From positions 1 to 28,081 of the forward strand of contig JBFXDI010000047.1 of the NCBI GenBank assembly GCA_050181295.1: a stretch of 28,081 nt of DNA. The letters are read 5' to 3'. The position numbers and the translations under genes were made by a program. This document shows positions 15,484 to 22,133 of the stretch, in pieces. The notes beneath the pieces were generated by a model. That model was given only the letters and a program-made list of their open reading frames with translations, was not told the DNA's origin and made no database searches. Numbering within the stretch: the first letter of the stretch is position 1; each line of letters opens with the position of its first letter. The DNA comes from JBFXDI01 sp050181295 (lineage in GTDB: Bacteria > Pseudomonadota > Alphaproteobacteria > Rhizobiales > Aestuariivirgaceae).

Positions 15484-16578
15484 CTAGGCGTCAGTCCTTC
15501 GATAGATGGCGAGGCAGTCCTCGCCGATCCGTTCCTCCCGGACAAGCCCAAACTGTTCTGAAGCCATGATGCGGGAGAGAGGCAGCCCCGCGAGCGCATC
15601 GACAGCCTTCGGCCCCAGAACCTTGGGCGCGGTGAACAGCCAGGCTTCGTCCACAAGATCGGCCTCGATGAGCGCGCGCACCAGATGCGCGCCCCCTTCC
15701 GCCATCACGCGATTGATGCCGCGCCCTGAGAGCTTCCGCATGGCGTCGGCAAGATCGACGCGCCCGTCCGCCGTGGTGTCGCAAGCGACGATCTCCACGT
15801 TCGTATCCGAGAGCCGGCCATCGGTCCCTCCGGTCGCGAGCAGCCACACCGGGCTCTTGCTGGCCCCCTGCGCCAGGCGGCTCATGGGCGGCAGCCTCAG
15901 CCGGCTGTCCGCCACCACCCGCACCGGCGAGCGGGCCTTAAGGCCGGGCAGCCGCACGGTGAGCGCCGGATCGTCGGCGAGAACCGTGCCGATGCCCACG
16001 AGGATCGCGTCCGATTGCGCTCTCAGAAGATGCACCCGCTGCCGCACCTCCTCGCCGGTGATGGCCGTCGCGGCGCCCGCGTGTTCCGCGATCTTGCCGT
16101 CCTCGGAGACGGCGAGCTTAAGGGTGAGATAGGGTCGCCCGCGCTCGATGCGTGACAGGAAGCCCGCGAGATCCTTTCGCGCCTCCTCGGCGCCGACGCC
16201 TGTATCAACCCTGATGCCGGCTTCCTTGAGCCGCGCAAGACCTCGCCCGCTCACTCGCGGGTCCGGATCCTCGAAGGCCGCCACGACGCGGCCGACACCC
16301 GCCGCGACCAGCGCCTCGGCGCAAGGGGCCGAGCGTCCATGGTGGCTGCAGGGCTCGAGCGTCACGTAAGCCGTGGCGCCCCTGGCCTTCTCGCCGGCCA
16401 TGGCGAGTGCGGCGACCTCCGCATGCGGGCGCCCGCCGACGGCCGTCCAGCCGGCGCCGACCAGCGCGCCGTCCTTCACGATCACCGAACCCACGGCCGG
16501 ATTGTCGCCGGTGGCGCCAAGCGTCCGGCGCCCAAGCCTCAGCGCCTGCGCCATCCAGCGCCCATCATCGGCGTCCAT
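15484..16578 (-). CDS. ribD: Bifunctional riboflavin deaminase-reductase RibD
   Basis: Catalyses the deamination and side-chain reduction steps after GTP cyclohydrolase II. The 364 residues divide into a cytidine-deaminase-like N-domain with zinc ligands H52 in GRPHAEVAAL and C77/C86 in TLEPCSHHGRSAPC, and a dihydrofolate-reductase-like C-domain from about 150 (YLTLKLAVSEDGKIA, AILVGIGTVLADDPALTVR, VMAEGGAHLVRALI). An ORF open to 16689 adds 37 non-conserved residues. GGAG nine bases before the ATG at 16578 fixes the start. It heads ribD-ribE-ribH-nusB and is divergent from the ridA-family gene. No nrdR, often found just upstream of ribD, is present. Confidence 0.95.
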   Translation of the reverse strand: MDADDGRWMAQALRLGRRTLGATGDNPAVGSVIVKDGALVGAGWTAVGGRPHAEVAALAMAGEKARGATAYVTLEPCSHHGRSAPCAEALVAAGVGRVVAAFEDPDPRVSGRGLARLKEAGIRVDTGVGAEEARKDLAGFLSRIERGRPYLTLKLAVSEDGKIAEHAGAATAITGEEVRQRVHLLRAQSDAILVGIGTVLADDPALTVRLPGLKARSPVRVVADSRLRLPPMSRLAQGASKSPVWLLATGGTDGRLSDTNVEIVACDTTADGRVDLADAMRKLSGRGINRVMAEGGAHLVRALIEADLVDEAWLFTAPKVLGPKAVDALAGLPLSRIMASEQFGLVREERIGEDCLAIYRRTDA

Positions 16579-16613
16579 CGCAATAAGCTCCAAACCTGGC
16601 GGGCCTTGCAATT

Positions 16614-16630
16614 CAGCATCGGGAATGCTG
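16614..16630 (-). promoter_or_regulatory. Small hairpin in the ribD leader
   Basis: CAGCAT and ATGCTG pair perfectly around a five-base loop in the 127-base gap between ribD and the divergent RidA-family gene, 36 bases before the ribD start. It does not resemble the conserved core of an FMN riboswitch, and none was seen in this gap. Function is unknown and it may be chance. Confidence 0.25.
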
Positions 16631-16705
16631 GAAATGCCGCCGACCTCCTCGCCGGTAGCGCAGCGCCGCGCCGGCATCAACTCCAACAATCAGGGAAGAT
16701 ATAGC

Positions 16706-17170
16706 ATGGGCGAAATCGACAAGCGGCTGGCCGAGTTGGGCGTCACCATTCCGGAGCCGGCCGCTCCCGTGGCAAACTATGTGGGCTGGGTGAAGACCGG
16801 AAACCTCGTCTTCACGGCCGGCCAGGTGCCGCTCAAGGACGGCAAGTTCCTCTACCAGGGCAAGGTCGGCAAGGACGTGAGCGTCGAGGAAGCCGCCGAG
16901 GCCGCCAAGATCTGCGCCATCAACATCATCGCCCAGGTGAAGGTCGCCTGCGGCGGCGATCTCGACCGCGTGAAGCGGATCGTGAAGCTCGTGGGCTTCG
17001 TGAACGGCGTGCCGGAGTTCGCCGACCAGCCCAAGGTCATCAACGGCGCCTCCGACTTCATGGTCCAGGTCTTCGGCGACAAGGGCAAGCACGCCCGCTC
17101 GGCCGTGGGCGCAGGCTCGCTGCCCCTCAACCTCTCGGTCGAGATCGAGGCGGTCGTCGAGGTCGCCTGA
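16706..17170 (+). CDS. RidA/YjgF-family protein
   Basis: A 154-residue member of the RidA (YjgF/YER057c/UK114) superfamily, trimeric cytoplasmic proteins. The archetype hydrolyses reactive enamine/imine intermediates made by PLP enzymes such as threonine dehydratase. Visible segments are NLVFTAGQVPLKDG (33-46), the helix EEAAEAAKICAINIIAQVK, and the C-terminal HARSAVGAGSLPLNLSVEIE, in which R131 corresponds by position to the Arg needed for imine deamination in active RidA. The long N-terminal extension LAELGVTIPEPAAPVANYVG is typical of the 150-residue subgroup. AGGGA precedes the ATG at 16706. The gdpD-like gene follows after 13 bases, so they are likely co-transcribed. The actual substrate is unknown. 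Confidence 0.92.
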   Translation: MGEIDKRLAELGVTIPEPAAPVANYVGWVKTGNLVFTAGQVPLKDGKFLYQGKVGKDVSVEEAAEAAKICAINIIAQVKVACGGDLDRVKRIVKLVGFVNGVPEFADQPKVINGASDFMVQVFGDKGKHARSAVGAGSLPLNLSVEIEAVVEVA

Positions 17171-17183
17171 CGGGCACCATTCC

Positions 17184-17933
17184 ATGTGGCAGGTGGGCGA
17201 CTATGGCTGGCTGATCGGACGGCCGATCGCCCACCGCGGCCTGCACGACAGGGCGAAAGGCGTCATCGAGAACACGAGGAGCGCCTTCGCCGCCGCCATC
17301 TCCAAGGGCTACGCCATCGAATGCGACCTGCAGCTTGCGGGCGACGGCGAGGCGATGGTCTTTCACGACGACACGCTCGACCGTCTCACGGAGGGTGCCG
17401 GGCCGCTCGTTGCACGCACCGCCGAGGATCTCCGCAGCGTCGCCATCAGGGGGACGGCCGACCGCATGCAGACGCTCGACGATCTGCTCGCGCAGGTCGA
17501 CGGGCGCGTCACGCTGGTCATCGAGTTGAAGAGCCACTGGCACGGCTCCGCGCGCCTTGCCGAGCGGGCCGTCGAGGTCCTGGCGGACTATTCCGGTCCC
17601 TTCGCGCTCATGTCCTTCGATCCGGACATCGTGGAAGCGGTGCGGGAGCTTGCGCCCTCGATGACGCGCGGCATCGTGGCCGACCGTGTGGCCGATGAGA
17701 GCTACCACGCCCTGCCCTTCGCGCGCCGGATGGAGCTTCGGAGCCTCTCGCACCTTGCCCGAACCCGGCCGCATTTCGTCTCCTATCATGCGCGCGGGCT
17801 TCCCTACCCGCCGCTCGGCCCCTTGCGCGGGCACGGCGTGCCCATCATCTGTTGGACCATCCGCAGCCCCAAGGCGGCGAGCCGCGCGCTGCGGTACTCG
17901 GATCAGATCACCTTCGAGGGTTTCCTGCCCTGA
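17184..17933 (+). CDS. Glycerophosphodiester phosphodiesterase family protein
   Basis: TIM-barrel phosphodiesterase of 249 residues, predicted to hydrolyse glycerophosphodiesters to glycerol 3-phosphate and an alcohol. Signatures are IAHRGLHD with H17-R18, ENTRSAF with E29, IECDLQ with E46 and D48, VFHDDTLDRLT with H61, and VIELKS with E114 and K116. The strand SFDPDIV and the terminal VICWTIRS-like VPIICWTIRS also match the family. No signal peptide is seen, so it should be cytoplasmic, unlike periplasmic GlpQ. It lies between the RidA-family gene (13-base gap) and the DUF482 gene (23-base gap). Confidence 0.93.
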   Translation: MWQVGDYGWLIGRPIAHRGLHDRAKGVIENTRSAFAAAISKGYAIECDLQLAGDGEAMVFHDDTLDRLTEGAGPLVARTAEDLRSVAIRGTADRMQTLDDLLAQVDGRVTLVIELKSHWHGSARLAERAVEVLADYSGPFALMSFDPDIVEAVRELAPSMTRGIVADRVADESYHALPFARRMELRSLSHLARTRPHFVSYHARGLPYPPLGPLRGHGVPIICWTIRSPKAASRALRYSDQITFEGFLP

Positions 17934-17956
17934 GCATCCGCCAAGGCCCAAAGCCC

Positions 17957-19150
17957 ATGAACAAGCCGGAAGCCCAGCCTGTCTCGATCCGGGTGCATGG
18001 AAGCCTCGCCGATGTCGACGCGCGGGAATGGGACGCCTGCGCGAACCCGTCGGGCCAGCCTTTCAACCCCTTCGTGTCGCACGCCTTCCTGTCCGCGCTG
18101 GAGGAATCGGAATCGGCGACGGCCGAGACCGGGTGGCTGCCGCGGCACCTGACGGTCGAGGATGGATGCGGGCGGATCGTCGGCGCCGCGCCCTGCTATC
18201 TGAAATCCCACAGCCAGGGCGAGTATGTCTTCGACTATGGCTGGGCCGACGCCTACCACCGCGCCGGCGGCCGCTACTATCCGAAGCTCCAGATCTCCGT
18301 GCCGTTCACGCCGGTCCCCGGCCGTCGGCTGCTCGTCAGGGATGGCGCCGACGAGGCTTTGGTGCGCAACCAGCTCGCGACGGGCGCGGTCGAGGTCGCC
18401 CGCCGGCTTGAGGCATCATCGGTCCACCTGACCTTCATCGACGAGCCGGCCTGGCACGCGCTCGGACAGGACGGCTGGCTTCAGCGCACCGATACCCAGT
18501 TTCACTGGCAGAATGCTGGGCATTCGACCTTCGACGACTTTCTCGGAGCGCTCGCCTCCCGCAAGCGGAAGATGATCCGCAAGGAGCGCGAGGCAGTGCG
18601 CCGCGCCGGGATCGAGCACGAATGGGTGACGGGCTCGGACCTCAAGGAGCGCCACTGGGACCACTTCTTCGACTTCTACATGGATACGGGCAGCCGCAAA
18701 TGGGGCTCGCCCTATCTCTCGCGAAAGTTCTTCTCCCTGATCGGCGAAAAGCTTGCCGAGCACATCCTGCTCGTCATGGCGAAGCGCAACGGCCGCATGA
18801 TCGCCGGCGCCCTCAACTTCATCGGCTCCGACGCGCTTTACGGACGCAACTGGGGGGCGCTCGAGCACCATGAGTTCCTGCATTTCGAGACCTGCTACTA
18901 CCAGGCCATCGAGTTCGCGATCGCCCGCGGCCTGAGCCGCGTGGAGGCCGGCGCGCAAGGGGCGCACAAGCTTGCCCGTGGCTACCTGCCCACGACCACC
19001 CGGTCGCTCCACTACCTCGCCGATCCGCGGCTTTCGCGCGCGGTTGCAGACTATCTGGAGCACGAGCGGCACGAGGTCGAGCGCGACTCCCGCTTCCTCG
19101 CCGACCACTCGCCCTACCGGCACATGGACGAGGAGGAAGGCGCCTTTTGA
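17957..19150 (+). CDS. DUF482 family, GNAT/FemAB-like acyltransferase
   Basis: A 397-residue protein of the DUF482 (PF04339) type, often annotated as GNAT-family or peptidogalycan-biosynthesis protein. Indicative segments are NPFVSHAFLSALEES (about 36-50), YPKLQISVPFTPVPGRRLLV, LASRKRKMIRKEREAVRRAG, the RKWGSPYLSRKFFSLIGE region, and LYGRNWGALEHHEFLHFETCYYQ (partly shown), EAGAQGAHKLARGYLP near the C-terminus. The fold is related to Fem-like aminoacyltransferases, but no substrate has been established for the family as far as can be inferred here. The ATG at 17957 is chosen because the longer ORF runs back into the GDPD gene. Its stop is followed by a palindromic repeat. Confidence 0.88.
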   Translation: MNKPEAQPVSIRVHGSLADVDAREWDACANPSGQPFNPFVSHAFLSALEESESATAETGWLPRHLTVEDGCGRIVGAAPCYLKSHSQGEYVFDYGWADAYHRAGGRYYPKLQISVPFTPVPGRRLLVRDGADEALVRNQLATGAVEVARRLEASSVHLTFIDEPAWHALGQDGWLQRTDTQFHWQNAGHSTFDDFLGALASRKRKMIRKEREAVRRAGIEHEWVTGSDLKERHWDHFFDFYMDTGSRKWGSPYLSRKFFSLIGEKLAEHILLVMAKRNGRMIAGALNFIGSDALYGRNWGALEHHEFLHFETCYYQAIEFAIARGLSRVEAGAQGAHKLARGYLPTTTRSLHYLADPRLSRAVADYLEHERHEVERDSRFLADHSPYRHMDEEEGAF

Positions 19151-19165
19151 CAGGCCTCCTTCACT

Positions 19166-19261
19166 TGTCATGCCCGCACTCGTTGCGGGCATCCATGAAC
19201 ACTGAGATACACGACAATGCTCCGTGTTCATGGATTGCCGGGACAAGCCCGGCAATGACAG
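19166..19261. repeat. Intergenic compound inverted repeat, copy 1
   Basis: Two arms face each other. The left begins TGTCATGCCCGC, has its own hairpin GCCCGC/GCGGGC and ends ATCCATGAACAC. The right arm, read on the minus strand, begins TGTCATTGCCGGG, has hairpin CCGGGC-TTGT-CCCGG and ends ATCCATGAACAC. The whole could fold into a three-way structure. It resembles dispersed palindromic elements common between genes in Hyphomicrobiales. It occupies most of the 147-base gap before the HIT gene. Confidence 0.75.
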
Positions 19262-19297
19262 TGTGGTTGAGGAATGCAACCTGACTGGAGACACTCC

Positions 19298-19720
19298 ATG
19301 CCGGCCTATGACGAACAGAACGTCTTCGCAAAAATCCTGCGGGGCGAGTTGCCCGCCCACAAGGTGCACGAGGACGCCAGGACCGTCGTCATCATGGACA
19401 TCATGCCGCGCGGCGACGGCCACGTGCTGGTGATTCCGAAAGCTCCGTCGCGCAACATCCTCGACATCGCGCCCGGCGATCTCGCGGCGGTCTACGAGAC
19501 CGTGCGCAGGATCGGGCACGGGCTCATGAAGGCCTTCGGCGCGACCGGCCTCACCATCCAGCAGTTCAACGAGGGCGCGGGCGGTCAGATCGTGTTCCAC
19601 ACCCACGTCCACGTGATCCCCCGACACGAGGGCGTGCCGCTCAAGCCCCATACGGGCCAGATGGCCGACCAGGCAGCGCTCGCGGAGCAGGCCGAGAAGA
19701 TCCGCCGGGCGCTGGGCTGA
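19298..19720 (+). CDS. HIT-family nucleotide hydrolase
   Basis: Histidine-triad protein of 140 residues. The family hydrolyses adenosine phosphoramidates and dinucleoside polyphosphates. NVFAKILRGELPAHKVHED at the N-terminus, GHVLVIPKAPSRNILD in the middle and HTHVHVIPRH (H101, H103, H105) are diagnostic, with H103 the expected nucleophile. GGAG eight bases before the ATG at 19298 supports this start over an in-frame ATG 24 bases upstream. It is separated from the DUF482 gene by a palindromic repeat, so it may have its own promoter or be attenuated from the preceding operon. Confidence 0.95.
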   Translation: MPAYDEQNVFAKILRGELPAHKVHEDARTVVIMDIMPRGDGHVLVIPKAPSRNILDIAPGDLAAVYETVRRIGHGLMKAFGATGLTIQQFNEGAGGQIVFHTHVHVIPRHEGVPLKPHTGQMADQAALAEQAEKIRRALG

Positions 19721-19732
19721 GACCGGCCGCAT

Positions 19733-19752
19733 CCCCGCTCGTTTCCGCGGGG
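19733..19752 (+). terminator. Possible terminator hairpin after the HIT gene
   Basis: CCCCGC (19733-19738) pairs with GCGGGG (19747-19752) around an eight-base loop, 13 bases after the HIT stop. No T run follows, so the call is weak. Confidence 0.3.
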
Positions 19753-19823
19753 CAAGACAACCGCTGCGCGAAGCCGCTCGGCGTGTCATAGTCCCCGGCG
19801 TTTATCGACCTTGGGGCAACACC

Positions 19824-20966
19824 ATGGACGTTCAGGTTCCCTCCAACGACCCCGGCCGCCCGGCGCCGGGGGGAGAAGCGATCGCCATCTCCTATGTCGA
19901 AAGGCCGGGCCTTCTGAGGATCGCCATCGTCAACGCGATCCTTTCCGTTCTCACCCTCACCATCTACCGCTTCTGGGCGCGCACCCGCGTGCGCCGGCAT
20001 ATCTGGAGCTGCGTGCGCATCAACGGCGAGCCGCTGGAATATACCGGCACCGGCATGGAGCTGTTCCTCGGCGCGCTCATCGTGTTCTTCGTCATCGGCC
20101 TGCCGGTGGTGCTGGTCAACATCGCGATCCACCTGCTCCTTGGGCCGGAGCACTGGCTGGCCCTCGCCCTTCCCGGCTTTCTCACCTTGTTCTTCCTGCT
20201 GCTCTACGGCATGGCCATCTACCGCGCCCGCCGCTACCGCCTGTCGCGCACGCTGTGGCGCGGCATCCGCGGCACGCTGGTCGGCTCTTCCTGGTCTTAT
20301 ACGATCCGGCATTTCGGCGCGCTGCTGCTGAAAATCGTGACGCTCGGCTGGGCAACGCCTGCCATGAACCTCATGCTTGAGAGCCGCATCACCAACGAGA
20401 TGCAGTTCGGCAACCAGTCCTTCCGCTTCTCCGGCAGCGCCGCGCCCCTCTACCGCAAGTTCGCGCTCTGCTGGTTCCTGACCGTGCTGGTGATCGTCCC
20501 CCTAGTGGGGGTCGCGGCTTGGCTGGCCCTGGCGGACAATGTCCAGGATCTCCTGGGCGGAATCTGGGATCCGAACGCGCCTCCCTCGGAAGAGGCCATC
20601 TTCGGCATCGTTTTCGGCATCTTCGGCGTCCTGATCCTCTATGCGCTGCTCAGCGCCGTTCTCTGGGCGAGCTACATGGTGCGGGAGATGAACGTCTTCG
20701 CGAGCTACACGCGCTATGGCGATGCCGGGTTCTCCCTTGCCGCGACGACGCCGAGCTTGATCTGGCTGTGGATCAGCAACCTCCTGCTCGTGATCCTGAC
20801 GCTCGGCATCGCCCAGCCTTATGCGGTGCAGCGGATGTTTCGCTATTTCTGCCGCCGTCTGACGGTCACGGGCACGGTGGACGTCGCGGCCATCCGGCAG
20901 TCGCAGGCGGCGCTGGACAAGCGCGGAGAGGGTCTCGTGGACGCCTTCGACATCGATGCCTTCTGA
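19824..20966 (+). CDS. DUF898 (YjgN-family) inner-membrane protein
   Basis: A 380-residue polytopic membrane protein of the DUF898/YjgN family. Hydrophobic segments occur near residues 31-50, 78-104, 110-132, 217-239, 255-281 and 310-335. Conserved-looking soluble motifs are LTIYRFWARTRVRRHIWS at about 48-65, GNQSFRFSG at about 196-204, a second GNAT-unrelated YRARRYRLSRTLWRGIRG, and LGIAQPYAVQRMFRYFCRRL (about 331-350). The N-terminal half shows one W-A-R-T-R-V-R element and the second half repeats the layout, suggesting an internal duplication. Function of the family is not established. Its last 11 bases overlap the start of an M48 protease gene, which implies coupled synthesis and a shared role at the membrane. 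Confidence 0.88.
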   Translation: MDVQVPSNDPGRPAPGGEAIAISYVERPGLLRIAIVNAILSVLTLTIYRFWARTRVRRHIWSCVRINGEPLEYTGTGMELFLGALIVFFVIGLPVVLVNIAIHLLLGPEHWLALALPGFLTLFFLLLYGMAIYRARRYRLSRTLWRGIRGTLVGSSWSYTIRHFGALLLKIVTLGWATPAMNLMLESRITNEMQFGNQSFRFSGSAAPLYRKFALCWFLTVLVIVPLVGVAAWLALADNVQDLLGGIWDPNAPPSEEAIFGIVFGIFGVLILYALLSAVLWASYMVREMNVFASYTRYGDAGFSLAATTPSLIWLWISNLLLVILTLGIAQPYAVQRMFRYFCRRLTVTGTVDVAAIRQSQAALDKRGEGLVDAFDIDAF

Positions 20967-22041
20967 CACCGGCGCCGTCTTTGCCTCGCAGTTCTTCGAC
21001 GGCGAGACGGCCGTCACCCATGCCGTGTCGGTGACGGCCGGCGAAGACGCCCTCGTCTTCACCGGTCCGAACGGCGCGGAACGCCGCTGGCGCTACGGCG
21101 ACCTCATCGCCATCGACAGCCTCGTGGCTGGCGACCCCTTGCGCATCAGCCACGCGGGCGAGCATGGCGCCCGCCTCGTCCTGCCGCCCTCCGCCCAGCC
21201 GCTGCTGCTCGAACGGGCGCCGCATCTCAAGGGCGGCATCAGCGCGAAACGGGCACTGCGGACGCTTGCGATCATCGCGCTCTGCGTCATCGCCACTGCC
21301 GGCGCCGGCTACGGCGTCGTGGCTCTCGCGCCCCAGCTTCTGGCCCAGCTCATGCCGGAGAGCTGGCGCGAGAGGCTGGGCAACAGCGCGGAAGCCTCTT
21401 TCGTCGGCAAGGCCAAGCGCTGCGAGAGCGCGAAAGGCGTGCAGGCCCTGGACGCGCTGTCGGCGCGGCTGCTTGCGGCAGCGCCCGAGAAGCCGAAGTT
21501 CACCGCCCGCGTCTTCGACCTGCCGATCGTGAATGCCTTCGCGCTTCCCGGCGGACACATCATCGTCACCCGCAAGCTGATCGAGCAGGCCGCCGACCCC
21601 GATCAGGTCGCGGGCGTCCTCGCGCACGAGCTCGGCCACGTGGTGCTGCGCCACCCGGAGGCGCAGCTCGTGCGGGTCCTTGGCCTCAACATGCTGCTCT
21701 CCCTTGCTTCCGGAGGCGGCTCGGACACCATCGGCGGCTTCGCGAGCCTCCTTGCCATTCTGCGCTATGGTCGTTCCGCCGAGCGCGAGGCCGATGCTTT
21801 CGCGCAGACCACATTGGAGCAGGCGAAGGTCGATCCGCTCGGCCTGAAGCGCTTCCTCGAATCCGTCCGCAAGTCGGAGACCACGACCGAGCCGGGCTTC
21901 TTCGACGGCATCGGCAACATCCTCTCGACCCATCCTGGCACCCAGGAGCGCATCAAGGCCATGCGTCCCCTGGCCGACGGAACCGCGCGCCCCGCGCTGG
22001 ATGCCACGCAATGGGCGGACTTGAAGAAGATCTGCGAATAG
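20956..22041 (+). CDS. M48-family zinc metalloprotease, membrane-anchored
   Basis: A 361-residue protease-like protein. An N-terminal domain of about 95 residues (ASQFFDGETAVTHAVSV at 10-26) resembles that of other alphaproteobacterial M48 proteins paired with DUF898. One membrane helix follows at about 101-125. The catalytic part has ALPGGHIIVTRKLIEQA, the zinc motif HELGH (H224, E225, H228), and EREADAFAQ with E278 as likely third ligand. STHPGTQERIKAM is also typical of M48. The topology places the catalytic domain outside the cytoplasm if the N-terminus is inside. This is the arrangement of BepA/YggG- or HtpX-like quality-control proteases, but it matches neither precisely. It overlaps the DUF898 gene by 11 bases. 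Confidence 0.92.
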   Translation: MPSDTGAVFASQFFDGETAVTHAVSVTAGEDALVFTGPNGAERRWRYGDLIAIDSLVAGDPLRISHAGEHGARLVLPPSAQPLLLERAPHLKGGISAKRALRTLAIIALCVIATAGAGYGVVALAPQLLAQLMPESWRERLGNSAEASFVGKAKRCESAKGVQALDALSARLLAAAPEKPKFTARVFDLPIVNAFALPGGHIIVTRKLIEQAADPDQVAGVLAHELGHVVLRHPEAQLVRVLGLNMLLSLASGGGSDTIGGFASLLAILRYGRSAEREADAFAQTTLEQAKVDPLGLKRFLESVRKSETTTEPGFFDGIGNILSTHPGTQERIKAMRPLADGTARPALDATQWADLKKICE

Positions 22042-22047
22042 TTGTCC

Positions 22048-22123
22048 GTCATGGCCGGGCCTGACCCGGCCATCCTCTGGCCATCTGGTAGAAAAGGAAG
22101 CCCGGCTCAAGGCCGGGCATGAC
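22048..22123. repeat. Intergenic compound inverted repeat, copy 2
   Basis: The left arm GTCATGGCCGGGCCTGACCC with GGCCATCC and the right arm, read on the minus strand as GTCATGCCCGGCCTTGAGCC, each form a small hairpin and face each other. The GTCATG-CCCGG pattern and the arm-hairpin layout match the repeat at 19166-19261. It fills the gap between two convergent genes and may also stop transcription from both sides. Confidence 0.7.
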
Positions 22124-22133
22124 CCTTCAAGCG

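Noticed and set aside
16579..16689. N-terminal extension of ribD
   Set aside because: Not family-like, and the ATG at 16578 has a GGAG site nine bases upstream.
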